DNA from: Cyrtodaria siliqua
Taxonomy: Eukaryota > Mollusca > Bivalvia > Adapedonta > Hiatellidae
Assembly: GCA_037043455.1 (NCBI GenBank)
Contig: JAWPHD010006764.1
Location: 1-64,000, forward strand
Length of the DNA stretch: 64,000 nt
Direction: 5' to 3'
Under the pieces are notes generated by a model, which worked only from the letters and a program-made list of their open reading frames with translations, was not told where the DNA came from and did no database searches. Made by a program: the position numbers and the translations under genes. This document shows, one piece after another, positions 38,426 through 49,057 of the stretch (position 1 is the first letter of the stretch; every line of letters begins with the position of its first letter).

Positions 38426-38632
38426 CATAACCACATAACTTATTATCTAGACTGAATTGAGACTCTGCACCTATTCTGACTGGACACCAATGCAGTAGTA
38501 TTAATCACCTTCCAATAATTTGCATTATATTTGTTCTTATGTTAATTTATATGAAAATACAGAATCGGTACCTTTTTTTTAGGCTACAAACATTTTCAAA
38601 CAGGTCACCAAGCGTGGGTATTAATCACCTTC

Positions 38633-38995
38633 CAGGGTTTGAAATTAACTTTTTTCAGCAACTAGGACAAGTAACTTACAAAATTTACTTGTCCCCAGTC
38701 AAATTTACTTGTCCCCGCACTTCATGTAAAAGTGATACAAAAAACAAGATCAATCATGAAAGTGACATTACATTCCCTCAGTTGCATTCCACCAATGAAA
38801 ACAAGATGTTTTTTATTTGTCATTTACTATGTGCTCACCAATGTTTTGACATTTTTTCGGTCATAAGTTTTGAAGATGTAAAATTCATTTCTTGTTATAA
38901 AATTTAGTTGTCCATAGGACAGGTCACCTGGGACAATTAACTTGTCCCCGGTAGAATCTACAGGACAAGGGGACAACTGTTAATGTAAAACCCTG
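38633..38995. mobile_element. Non-autonomous TIR element, 363 bp, 5-bp flanking repeat
   Basis: Left end CAGGGTTTGAAATTAAC and right end GTTAATGTAAAACCCTG are 17-bp inverted ends with two mismatches. Subterminal ttacttgtcccc / ggggacaac motifs repeat inside. CCTTC flanks both sides directly (38628-38632 and 38996-39000). No coding frame inside is credible. Confidence 0.8.
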
Positions 38996-39387
38996 CCTTC
39001 ACTGATAGCGAGATAGTTATATATATATATGAGACGAAACACGCGAAAACGACCCTTCAGACAACACTTTGAAATGTTATGTTTTTTGATGTTTATAAAA
39101 CACGGTGATTTTCTCTTTAACAATCTCTTTATTTTATGTTGATATCTTAATTAAAAATGATTTTATCTCAATTTGAAAATTAAATTTTGTACTCGCCATT
39201 AATTTTGAAGTTGACGTCTGCGTCTTGGACGACGTCATTGATTAAATAACAACAATAAACATAAACAATTACCATTTTCTATAGCATCAATTATTTATAA
39301 TTAAGAAAACACATTCCCTATGATATAATAATTAGGTAAAACACGGAAGTGACGAGAAATTTGATTAGTAATTACTTGATTACCGAC

Positions 39388-39395
39388 TGACGTCA
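39388..39395. promoter_or_regulatory. CRE palindrome TGACGTCA upstream of candidate exon 1a
   Basis: A perfect cAMP-response-element palindrome about 175 bp upstream of the ATG at 39569, with further ACGTC half sites at about 39213 and 39231. CREs cluster near transcription starts in animals, so this fits a promoter here. Function is inferred, not shown. Confidence 0.4.
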
Positions 39396-39568
39396 TAAAT
39401 TGTTACTTTATGACATTGTCGTCTAAACGTCCGAAGGGGTCGCGGCTCATATTTTAATAAGAATGAAAACTAATCTTAATACCTAAAAAACATGTACTTT
39501 TAGTTTCAAATATTTTCCAGATCAAAGTGGTCCGGCAGCCATCATTGAATGCTGCATATTTCTGATTG

Positions 39569-39761
39569 ATGTCTTCCACTACTACTTGTCGTCGAGCATT
39601 TTCAACATTAGTCAATCTACATCACTCACGTCTATTGTTACATTGCCACTCACCGAAGCCTACCTCATCTTATCTTATAACAAGGACATTTAGAACAAAA
39701 CTTACGAAACAACACAACAGGACCAAGAATTTTCTTGTTGGATACCAGCATTTAAGCAAAG
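39569..39761 (+). CDS. Candidate alternative first exon (1a) of AIFM3, mitochondrial-presequence-like
   Basis: ATG at 39569 follows an in-frame TGA at 39563-39565 and opens 64 codons plus one base. The exon ends AAAG|gtaata. The peptide starts MSSTTTCRRAFSTLVNL. It has six Arg, five Lys, many Ser/Thr/His and no Asp or Glu, which is the composition of a mitochondrial import presequence. Possible processing sites are after RRAF (residues 8-11) and TRTF (38-41). The exon ends in phase 1. The G left over joins the GT at the start of AIFM3 exon 2 (56999) to make Gly, exactly as the proposed exon 1b does. No other + strand exon that could accept it was seen before 56999. The intron would be 17.2 kb. 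It could instead be the first exon of an unrelated gene or a chance frame, so treat it as a strong hypothesis only. Confidence 0.5.
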
Positions 39762-40119
39762 GTAATAACTGTTCATACTGTATTATTCATGGTCGAGGAG
39801 CAGAAAGGTTGTCAAAAAATGCGAAAGATTTTAGCTGCATTTATGGCAATATTTGTTATTTTAAGTTGATTGTTATTTTAAGTTGTAACTGAAAGTATAA
39901 AACTCTATATATACCTCTATAAGGAAGTCCCTGTTTTGAATTTAAATCGCTCAAATACCTATTAATTTTCATTTTAGAAGGTCAAAGGTCAAGGTCACAG
40001 CAAACTTAAATTAGATCTGAATTATATCTGCATATTAAATCTCAAGTTTTGCAAGAGTTACTATCACAAAACCCTAGTTGACTTCACGAGCAGAAACCTC
40101 TAGCATTTTTCTTAATAAT

Positions 40120-40640
40120 TGCGCCTCCACTTATAGCTAATAGTAGCCCCCCACCACTCCCACTAACCTTTTCAAAAAATAATAATATATACTCAGTTGC
40201 AAACGAAAGCGTACACAGCTCCGTTGCGAAGGAAAGTGTGCACTGTTTTTTGTCTCGCCTTTTTGAAGAAAAAAAGAGATAATTGTTGCGTTTCCGGCGG
40301 CGGCGGCCTCAGCATTCAAGTTTTGCGTTTAGGTCATTTTCTCACAAACTGAATACACTAGACCTTTCAAACTTTGCTTATAGTTGTATTATGTTTTTTT
40401 TTGTTGGTGTTAACGCCGTGTTAGGAGGAAGCATTGCTGTGCCTTTTCCGGTTCGTTTATTTTTTATGGAATTACGGCCCCTTGACATTTTTTTTTAATT
40501 TCTTGTCGGCGCTACTACTCCTAAACGCCTTGTTGGATTTCGACGAAACTTGGCAGGAAGCATCGGTAAGATGTCTAGTTGTGCATATCACGCTTTTGTT
40601 CCAGTTTGCTTATTTATGACGGAGTTATGGTACTTTGACA
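40120..40640 (+). repeat. Dispersed repeat with GGCGGCGGC head
   Basis: Contains gtttccggcggcggcggcct, a cgtttaggtcattttctcac box and two related segments (ttacggccccttgacattt, then ttatggtactttgacattt) like the units of other bivalve-type repeats. Short frames here are not genes. Confidence 0.65.
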
Positions 40641-42530
40641 TTTTTAGCTCGACTGATCAGAGATCAGCAGAGCTTATGCCGTGGTGCGGCGTCTGTCATC
40701 CGTCTGTCCGTCCGTAAACTTTTTTTTGTAGCGACTACTCCTCTGAAACCACTGAATGGATATTCATGAAACTTTACAGAAATGTTACCCATGAAGTCTA
40801 GTTGATCCTAGCAAAAATTCATGTTGATGTGAAATCCAAGATGGCCACCAAATCTAAAAATAGGTTTTTAAAAAACATGTTTGTAGCGACTACTTCTTGA
40901 AAACTCTAGGTGATATTGATATGGGACTTTTTCTAAAATGATCAGCATGACATGATGTTGGTCCTTGTCGAAAATCGTTTCGATTCAACGTTAAACATGG
41001 CTGCCAGCGGCCATCTTTGTTTACATAGAGTTATATAATGAAAACTTGTAGCGACTACTCCTCTGAAACTGCTTTACGGATTTTCATGAAACTTCACAGG
41101 AATGTTGCCCTTGATGTCTAATTGATCCTAGCAAAATTTCAGGTCGGCCGGAAATTCTAGATGGCCGCCACAGCTAAAAATAATTTTTCAAAATACAAGT
41201 TTGTAGCGACTACTTCTTGAAAACTATAAGTGATATTGATATGGGACTTTTTCTAAAATGATCAGCATGACATGATGTTGGTCCTTGTCAAAAATCGTTT
41301 TAATTCGACATTAAACATGGCTGCCAGCGGCCATCTTTATTTACAGAGTTATATAGTAAAAACTTGTAGCGACTACTCCTTTGAATCTACTTGGTTGATT
41401 TTCATGAAACTTCACAGGAATGTTGCTCTTAATGTCTAATTGATCCAAGCAAAATTTCAGATCGGCCAGAAATTCAAGATGGCCACCACAGCTAAAAATA
41501 GATTTTTAGAAAATAAGTTTGTAGCGACTACTTCTTGAAAACTATAAGTGATATTGATATGGGACTTTTTCTAAAATGAACAGCATGACATGATGGTTAT
41601 CCGAGTCGAACATTATTTTGATTCGACGGTAAACATGGCTGCCAGTGGCCATCTTTGTTTACATAGAGTTATATAATGAAACCTTGTAGCGATTACTCCT
41701 CTGAAACTACTTGACAGATTTTCATGAAACTTCACACGAATGTTGCTCTTGATGTCTTACTGATCCAAGCAAAATTTCAAGTCGGCCGGGAGAGGGCTGG
41801 CGTGGCGCAGTCGGTAGCGCGGCGGATTTGTAACCGGAGGCCCCGGGTTCAATCCTCCATGGTGCCACTGAGTTCCGTCGGTGTGTTCTTGGGCAAGACA
41901 CTTTTCCTTAGCCTCGTCCGTCGGATGGGGACGTAAACCGGACAGTCCCGTGTATCGGTCTATCCTCCGAGCATGTTAAAGAACCATAGGAATCTATTCG
42001 ATAATAAGAGTAGGGCAGGTTCCCGGATTCCTATGTATCCTTCCCCTCTCTCTGGGGCGGCTCTTAATAACCTGTACTGTGTTGATGAGCCGTTAAACAA
42101 CATTCAATTCAATTCCAGTCGGCCAGAAATTCAAGATGGCCGCCATGGCTAAAAATAGATTTTCAAAATACAAGTTTGTAGCGACTACTTTTTGAAAACT
42201 ATAAGTGATATTGATATGGGACTTTTTCTAAAATGATCAGCATGACATAATGTTGGTCCTTGTCAAAAATCGTTTTGATTCGATGTTAAACATGGCTGCA
42301 AGCGGCCATCTTTGTTTACATAGAGTTATATAATGAAAACTTGTAGCGACTACTCCTCTGAAACTACTTGACGGATTTTCATTAAACTTCACAGGAATGT
42401 TGCTCTTGGTGTCTTATTGATCGTAGCAAAATTTCAGGTCGGCCGAAAATTCAAGATGGCCGCCACGGCTAAAAATAATTTTTCGAAAAACAAGTCTGTA
42501 GCGACTACTTCCTGAAATCAAAATCAATCA
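40640..42530 (+). repeat. About 320-bp tandem repeat, 5-6 copies, interrupted by a SINE
   Basis: Head agctcgactgatcagagatc with gtctgtccgtccgtaaac. Units repeat gtagcgactactcctctgaa, attttcatgaaacttcacag, gcaaaatttca, gatggccgcca, gatattgatatgggactttt and aacatggctgccagcggcca. Starts at about 40728, 41045, 41365, 41684 and 42341. Removing the SINE restores an even period. Confidence 0.93.
41790..42116 (+). mobile_element. Full-length tRNA-derived SINE with target duplication
   Basis: The head is tRNA-like: A box TGGCGCAGTCGG (41803-41814), an anticodon-loop-like tttgtaa between short stems, and B box GGTTCAATCC (41846-41855). The body ends ggggcggctcttaataacct and a tail caacattcaattcaatt. 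It splits a unit of the 320-bp repeat, with AGTCGGCCGG (41780-41789) and AGTCGGCCAG (42117-42126) on either side, 9 of 10 matching. Pol III transcription from the internal boxes is expected for this class. The loop suggests a tRNA-Thr(UGU)-like ancestor, which is tentative. Other copies in this window: 3352-3442, 8890-9235 and 21534-21786. Confidence 0.93.
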
Positions 42531-42959
42531 GTAGAGCTTCAAGGTCATTGACCTCTTGTTTGTTTGTTTTTTTCTTGTTTTTTTTCTTTTCGTAATTATG
42601 TGATAACTCTGTCCTGCAATTTACCAGAATTATCCCCCTTTTTCGCTTAGATTTTTCGTTTAAATTTTGAATGTAAGTCATATTCTTTAATCCTGTTGAC
42701 AGAAAACTTTGAAACTTGACTTACATGTCAGGGCTTTTTTAACCTGTTTAAGTGGGGCCGAAATTCTGGGATAAAACATTTCCCAATCTTAAAAAAAAAA
42801 TTAAAAAAAATATATATATAAAAAAACAGTGACATACTTTACATAGTTTGTTGTATGTTATAATCAATAAATGCTGAAACCTGATTGATATTGTACATAA
42901 ACATACATTTTAATGAAATTTTTCCCATAAAAAAAACATTCACCTAAACAGCAAAAATT

Positions 42960-44460
42960 ACACATATTGTTAGACTGTTATCGGTGAGAGGGTGACCCCT
43001 ATTAATTTTTGGGTCAGTAGGTAAATGACCTGATCATGATAAATTACATCCGTGCGATAACTCTTCAACTCTTCAAGGTCTGTAGCTACGTTCATCACAT
43101 TCCATGGGTAGACTGGCTATGATGAGTCAATGATCAAAGGTCAAGGTCGACATGACCCAGTCATGAAAAACCTTATCCGCACGACGACTCAATAGCTATA
43201 GAAAAATGTTAAAAAGTTTCATAGGTAGAATTTCAGTGGTTAGAGGATTAAAGGGACACACGGCAATCTTGATTTTTTAAAAACTCAAGGCGTCCCGTTA
43301 GTTTTACTCTTCACTTGCAATTGTTCAATCTTTAATAGTAATTGTTAGAATTGTTCAAAGCAAATTATTTTTACAACTTACTGACTTTCTATAATAGTGC
43401 ATCAATAATATATTTAGAAATTTGGTGAAATAGTGAAGAAAATTGGAATCTCATTTTTTTATTTAATTATATGCAAGCAGTTTTAAAGTCAAAATGACGT
43501 AGAATTATTAAATTAAGGAGCAAATTTTAATGTTTAAATAAAACTCAAGATTGCCATGTGTCCCTTTAATAGCTGTATTCAATTTGGGTCAGTAAGTCAA
43601 GGTCACCATGACCCTAACAAGGAAAAATCTTATCCACATAATATCTCTTCAAACTCTGTAATCTCTTCCATAAAGTTTCACAGGTAGACTGGCTATGATA
43701 AGCCGATGACTGCTATACATTTTAGGGTCAAAGAGTCGATGGTCAAGGTGGCCATGACCCAGTGTATTAGGCAGAAATTCAAGACATGGGTGTGCAAATC
43801 TGAAAACAGGGTGTGTAAAATAATTTGCTAACACGCGCGAGCCAATTCGCGCCATGTTGGTGTCTCTGGGGCAATTCATTTTCACAGATAAACGTGAAAA
43901 ATGTACATTTTAGTTCATCTTTCTTCTATAAATGTATAAAAAATAACAGTTTTGAGAAAGTAAGAGTTTAGAAGTGTTGTTTAGCAAAAAAAAGAAAAAC
44001 ACCCACTCACCAAATATTTTCCGTGACTTTTCAAAATCGGCCGTGCGAAAGACGGCTGTGCGGCTGGCTGGCCAATATACTGCCATGGCCCCAACACAAA
44101 AAAACTTATCCACACAATAACTCCTCATTTGCTGTAGACTGGCTATAATAAGCCGATGACCCCTATACATTTTAGGGTCAAAGGTCAAGGTTGCCATGAC
44201 ACCATAAAAAAAAACACATTTCAGCACACTATAACCTCTTCATTTGCTGTAGCAATGTTCATCAAGCTTCATGGGTAGAACAGACTGTCCATGGTAAGAG
44301 GATTAGCCCTATTTATATATTTTTCGTCAATAGGTCAAGGTCACCATTACCTGATTATGAAAAATCTCTTTTTGGAGACATTAGGTCAAAGGTCAAGTTC
44401 CTTATGGCCAGGTCATGAAAAACTGTGTCCACACCATAACTATTCATTCACATAATTATA
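42960..44460 (+). repeat. Interspersed repeat E-like, tandem units
   Basis: Degenerate units with ggtcaaggt(c/t)(g/a)(c/a)catgaccc, gaaaaa(c/t)cttatccac, cataactcttca and a gactggctat(g/a)atgag box. A perfect AGGTCAAAGGTCA lies at 44383-44395, about 460 bp upstream of the proposed AIFM3 exon 1b. A family F MITE interrupts at 43248-43569. Confidence 0.82.
43248..43569. mobile_element. TTAA-flanked MITE, family F, best-preserved copy (322 bp)
   Basis: TTAAAGGGACACACGGCAAT at the left and attgccatgtgtccctttaa at the right form inverted ends of about 22 bp, with one mismatch beyond the shared TTAA. A TTAA target is typical of piggyBac-type elements, so this may be a piggyBac-related MITE. No coding capacity. 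Confidence 0.9.
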
Positions 44461-44792
44461 TGAACCTCTTAATTGCTTTGGCTGTCCCTGACAAGGTCAT
44501 TGATTTATTATAAAAAATACATACTTTACCATTAAAAGTAATAAACTAGTTAAAAATAACTGTTCATCCTTTATTGAATATCTCCTGTCTATTTTATTTG
44601 TAAGGGCCCAGGGGCAATAATGATGTAAACTACTGCATTTCATACAGGTTAATTTACTGTATATGTATACTACAGGTGGTAGGCGTTCCACACAGGTTAA
44701 TACTGCTGTCTTCCCTAACGATGTAGTCATTTATTGCCACATCATATGTGTTGGGTGCAGATCTTATGATTGCTTGATATAGTGCGCAATTT

Positions 44793-44802
44793 ATTGCGCA
44801 AT
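44793..44802. promoter_or_regulatory. ATTGCGCAAT palindrome upstream of AIFM3 exon 1b
   Basis: A perfect C/EBP-type palindrome, with a second tgcgcaattt copy overlapping just upstream (44783-44792), 55-75 bp before the ATG at 44858. Placement near a presumed start is suggestive. No TATA box or initiator is convincing. Confidence 0.3.
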
Positions 44803-44857
44803 TTGTGTAGGGATAATAACACATTTTCGGAGATATTTAAAATATTTTAATTAAAAA

Positions 44858-44891
44858 ATGGGAGGTAAACAGTCAAAAGGTAGTCGCGAAG
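44858..44891 (+). CDS. AIFM3: AIFM3 exon 1b, N-myristoylation-type start
   Basis: Eleven codons plus one base, MGGKQSKGSRE then a split Gly, ending at donor gttagt. Gly2, Ser6 and Lys7 fit the N-myristoyltransferase consensus, and vertebrate AIFM3 starts with the same MGG-x-x-SK pattern. The phase 1 end joins exon 2 (56999) to give Gly12. The context aaaaaaATGg is acceptable. Exon 1b is separated from exon 2 by 12.1 kb of repeat-filled intron. Its tiny size means gene predictors could easily miss it. Confidence 0.82.
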
Positions 44892-45434
44892 GTTAGTATC
44901 AGTGTTTTTTAAGCGATTAGCAATTTTTTTTAGATGGCAATTTATTTATTTCTCATTGATTTTAAAGGCAATATTGTATCAGTGGGCCAACTTGCTTAAT
45001 GGCATATGTTAGGGGTGCAAGTCACTGCTTCACTTTTATACTCACACCTAGCTATGAATATGAACCACAGGTGGCTGCATCGGCATTGGGAACTAAAAAA
45101 AAAAAAAAAAAAGGAAAATAATAAAAAAAAAAAAAAAAAATCTGTTCGTGTTATTTGTTGAAAATAAACATATTTTAAGTTTTCCTGAAAAAAATGTCCC
45201 AGAATATCATAGTTATAGACAAGGTTTGAAGCTCTCTCTGGTCAACATTTGATAAAATAAAGCACATATTCACCGCATCTTGGTCATAATACATTGTTTG
45301 GAATATTCTCAGCTGACGATTTCTCATCAAATACAGCAATTTTAAAAAAGGTAAGCGTTATATTTATTACTTGTTCCGTTGTTGAAATCCCCTCGGATTG
45401 AATTGATTGACACTGGAATCGCCACCAATAGCAG

Positions 45435-45780
45435 TGAATATGTGCTTTATTTTGTTCCATAGTGATGTATTATACCTACCGGGAAATCGCGGTATCGAAG
45501 CATTTTGACTTGTCACAGAAAAATGGTTTGATCAAATTGTTTTCGGTTTTCGGTTTCGAGCTTTATTTTGTTCCATAGTGATGTATACCTACCGGGAAAT
45601 CACGTTTTTCGAAGCATTTTCACTCGTCACAGAAAAATGGTTTGATCAAAATGTTTTTGGTTTCGAGCTTTATTTTGTTCCATAGTGATGTATACCTACC
45701 GGGAAATCACGTTTTTTTGAAGCATTTTCACTTGTCACAGAAAAACGGTTTGATCAAATTGTTTTCGGTTTTCGGTTTCG
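45435..45780 (+). repeat. About 110-bp tandem repeat, 3 copies, inside the foldback
   Basis: Units contain tttattttgttccatagtga, tacctaccgggaaatc, gaagcattttcac, cacagaaaaatggtttgatc and a gtttt(c/t)ggttt box. Confidence 0.92.
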
Positions 45781-45939
45781 AAAACGACATATATCTGCGG
45801 TTCCAACCAGCCCAGATTTGTGGAAAATTCTCGGAATTTGGCCAGTGCAATGATTGATGAAAACATCAAATGTTGACCAGAGAGAGCCTTCAAACCTTGT
45901 CTATAACTACGATACTCTGGGACATTTTCAGTACCCCAT

Positions 45940-46690
45940 CGGTCCCGGTCAAAGACTTTGAGATACCAAACTTGGTATGTGGATACATCTTGGGATAGTG
46001 GTGTCGCATACCAAAAAAAGATCACTGTGACCTTGACCTTGACCTGTGACCTCTGTCATAGAAAATGCTTGTCCGGACCGTATTTTCAATACTATAACAC
46101 TCAGAGATACCAAACTTGATATAACACTTAGAGATACCAAACTTGATATTTGAATACATCTTGGGACAGTGTAGTGTCGCGTACCAAAATAAGGTCACAG
46201 TGACCTTGACCTTGACCTTTGACCTCTGTCATAGAAAATGTTTCGAAAATGTTTGTCTGGGCTATATTTTCAATACTATAATATTTGAGATACCAAACTT
46301 GATAGGTGGATACATCTTGGGATAGTGGTGTGTCACGTACCGAAATAAGGTCACTGTGACCTTGACCTGTGACCTCTGTCATAGAAAATAAAATGCTTGT
46401 CCGGACCATATTTTCAATACTATAACACTTAGAGATACCAAACTTGGTATGTGGATACATCTTGGGATAGCGGTGTGTCACATACCAAAGGTCATTGTTA
46501 ACTTGACCTGTGACCTCTGTCATAGAAAATGCTTGTCCGGACCGTATTTTCAATACTATAACTCTTAGAGATACCAAACTTGGTATGTGAATACATCTTG
46601 GGATAGCGGTGTGTCGCGTACCAAAATAAGGTCATTGTGCCTTGACCTTAATCTTTGACCTCCATTATAAAAAATGTCTGGAAAATGTTT
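45940..46690 (+). repeat. About 145-bp tandem repeat, 5 copies, with nuclear-receptor-like motifs
   Basis: Units repeat tttcaatactataacac, gagataccaaacttggtatg, tacatcttgggatag, gtaccaaaataaggtcac and tgaccttgacctgtgacctc. A perfect TGACCTTTGACCT lies at 46213-46225. It is the right part of the foldback 45069-46825. Confidence 0.93.
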
Positions 46691-46890
46691 GTCTGGGCCG
46701 GTGGGGGACTGGATTGCCCTGCAATTCTTGATGCTCTTGTTTTCAGGAAAACAAAATATGTTTGTTTTCAACAAATAACACTAACAATTTTTTCTCTTTA
46801 GTTCCCAACACAGATACAGCCACCTTTGCTATGAACAGCATTAACTTTTTCGTTCATTATTGCTTCTGAATATGTCTATGGGATTTAAAG

Positions 46891-47682
46891 TTAAAGGAAC
46901 ATACGGTGATCATGATTTCTTTAAAACTTGAGGCGCCGTTAAAAAGTATTAGATTTTCTGCATAAATTACAAATCATTAATAATAATTACCCGGTAATTG
47001 AATATTTCAAAGCAAAATTGTTTTTGGTATTATTAATTGCTATTGCACCAATAATGTATCTAAACATATAATAGCTGATGAATGAAGAAAATTCAAATTG
47101 CATGTTTTTTAAAATAGGCCTAATTAATGCACTAATATGTTGTGTTACAAAAAATGTTTTCTTCTGATTACACTATCTTGACAGTTCCACAGTTTGTTTC
47201 CTGTGCTATAGAAGACTCTGGCATTGGGAAATTGAAAGAGATATGTTATCATACTCTTGCAAAGCAAAAAAAAAGTTAAGATAACTTGTGCAAAAGAAAA
47301 TATTTTATATCTTCTATGGCAGTATTTACCAAGTGAACTCTCAACAATATTCGTGGAATAGAAGTGTAATTATATCATGCATTACAATTAGTACAGCGAT
47401 TTATTAATCCTGTATCATTTTGACTTTAAAACTGCTTGCATATATTTAAATAAAAAATTGAGAATTCTTATATATTTCCTTCATTATTCTACACATTTTT
47501 TAAATATATTATTGATGCAATATTATCAAAAGTCAATAATATGTAAAAACTATTTACTTTGAACTATTCTAACAATTAATATTAATGATTGAACAAATGC
47601 AAGTTACGAGAAAAACTAAGGGGACAAAAACTAAGGGGACCCCATGAGATTTTAAAAATCAAGTTACCTGTGTCCCTTTTAA
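46891..47682. mobile_element. Family F MITE, split or paired copy, 792 bp between TTAA sites
   Basis: The left end TTAAAGGAACATACGG and right end cctgtgtcccttttaa match the family F ends. Left (46891-47130) and right (47390-47682) parts align to the family interior (for example the tcattttgactttaaaac box and tgaactattctaacaat). The middle 260 bp is unrelated and looks inserted. Confidence 0.78.
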
Positions 47683-48463
47683 GGTTGTTTGACCTGGAAG
47701 TAGAGCAGTCCTTTCTTTTGAAAACATCAATATTCTCCCTTGAATCTGCGATTTTGTCGTGGTATTTGCGTTTGAAAGGTATAAAAAATGGAAAAAAACG
47801 AAATAGTTTCCGCTAAAATAAATAGTAAAATGTTACCACAAAAGTGAAGGTGGGTACTCTTTAGAGAATGGTTGTTTATGAGAAAATATACGGTATGTAT
47901 TTCATGCAGGGTTTTTGTTGAACCCGCTTGCAGAGGGCTCGACCTTAGTGATCGACCTTAGTGATCTCTTTTGCGTTCAGTGTTAGTGCATTCATCCACG
48001 TGCCTGGATTATGTCGAAGTTAAGGTAAACATTCTGTTACTTTAAATGTACATGATGTAAAGATAAAGAATAGCAAACCTGAGATTATAGCAAAAAATCA
48101 CAAAATTGCAAGGCCACATTATAAATACTCAAGGCTATATAATATTACTATCAAATATGGGCTCAATATTAAGGATTTTCATATGTTTATCATGTTTATA
48201 GCAATGTTCCCAATGATGTTCTATATTGTGATGATGTTGAATGAGGCATATGACAGGTAGATCATGCTGTATATAAACCGTCACCTGACAATATCTACAT
48301 TAATGATGTATTAGCAGATGATACCTGCAAGGTCAGCTACTACATTATATGCCAGGCCAAACGGTATCATATCAGTGGTTTCACATCTCTTTGTACAATT
48401 ACTGTTTATATAGTTTGATATGGTGGTATCGTTGCTCAACCTAAATCAGGGTATATATAGCTA

Positions 48464-48547
48464 TTATACCACAATAGCCTAAATACACGCTATGCATCGT
48501 GTAATACCCGAGGATATACACAGCATATGTTAGTTATTGTGGTATAA
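48464..48547. mobile_element. Hairpin 1, about 84 bp
   Basis: TTATACCACAATA at 48464 pairs with TATTGTGGTATAA ending at 48547. First of three hairpins in 0.7 kb. Confidence 0.82.
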
Positions 48548-48551
48548 ATAC

Positions 48552-48640
48552 AATAGAGCATGAGTCTTGCACGTGTACGGACGATAATGCTAACGCTCGT
48601 GCATTATCTCCCCGTACACGTGCAAAACTCATGCTCTATT
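48552..48640. mobile_element. Hairpin 2, about 89 bp
   Basis: aatagagcatgagtcttgca pairs with tgcaaaactcatgctctatt, and the inner cgtgtacgg with ccgtacacg. The arms are about 29 nt with two mismatches. The loop (acgataatgctaacgctcgt) contains its own partial palindrome. Confidence 0.88.
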
Positions 48641-49057
48641 CTATACTTGTACCATAGCTCTAATGGTTTTCCTTTGTTCTTGCTTATGATATAATTTTCA
48701 TAAACCTGAAGGTCTGAGCCTAAACCATGCTATAAATGCCGGTATATTTCAGCCGTGCTATAAATGACAGATTCGGCAGTTAATTATACCATGGTCTACT
48801 CAATTTTACGCACGCGCAGTTGTAATTTACAACACACCTGTCAATCAAAACGACTACACCAGCACTCCTTGACATTGCATTTGCCCAGTAATATACAAAG
48901 GCGATTGGCTATACAATAATCAAAACATGGGTCATGCTCATGTCGCGTGATAATGCTATTTCTTGATTGGATCGAGCTGTTAATTTTTTACTGAAAACTG
49001 AAACGCCCTCAAACTTCTTGCACATGCGTAGATGGATAATGGCTCTGGTACAAAACA

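Larger units (their letters stand above)
45069..46825. mobile_element. Large foldback element, about 1.76 kb, in AIFM3 intron 1
   Basis: Outer inverted ends are aggtggctgcatcggcattg with ggaacta at the left (45069-45095) and tagttcccaacacagataca with gccacct at the right (46799-46825). A second inverted pair is gttatttgttgaaaataaac (about 45150) with gtttgttttcaacaaataac (about 46760). A third pairs ctctctctggtcaacatttg (45234) with caaatgttgaccagagagag (45868). The left arm is split by two A-runs (45096-45139). It holds two internal tandem arrays and no transposase. Confidence 0.85.

Noticed and set aside
38539..38907. 122-codon frame
   Set aside because: It crosses the boundary of a TIR element (38633) and is composed of its repeated ttacttgtcccc motifs.
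41797..41870. A tRNA gene
   Set aside because: A and B boxes are present, but the sequence continues into a SINE body, has a (CAATT)n tail and is flanked by a target duplication. Related copies occur elsewhere in the window.
43649..44227. Minus-strand frames of 78 and 105 codons
   Set aside because: They overlap repeat E units and have no domain.
45735..46774. Several minus-strand frames with repeated peptide motifs
   Set aside because: They are translations of the 145-bp tandem repeat, in different frames.
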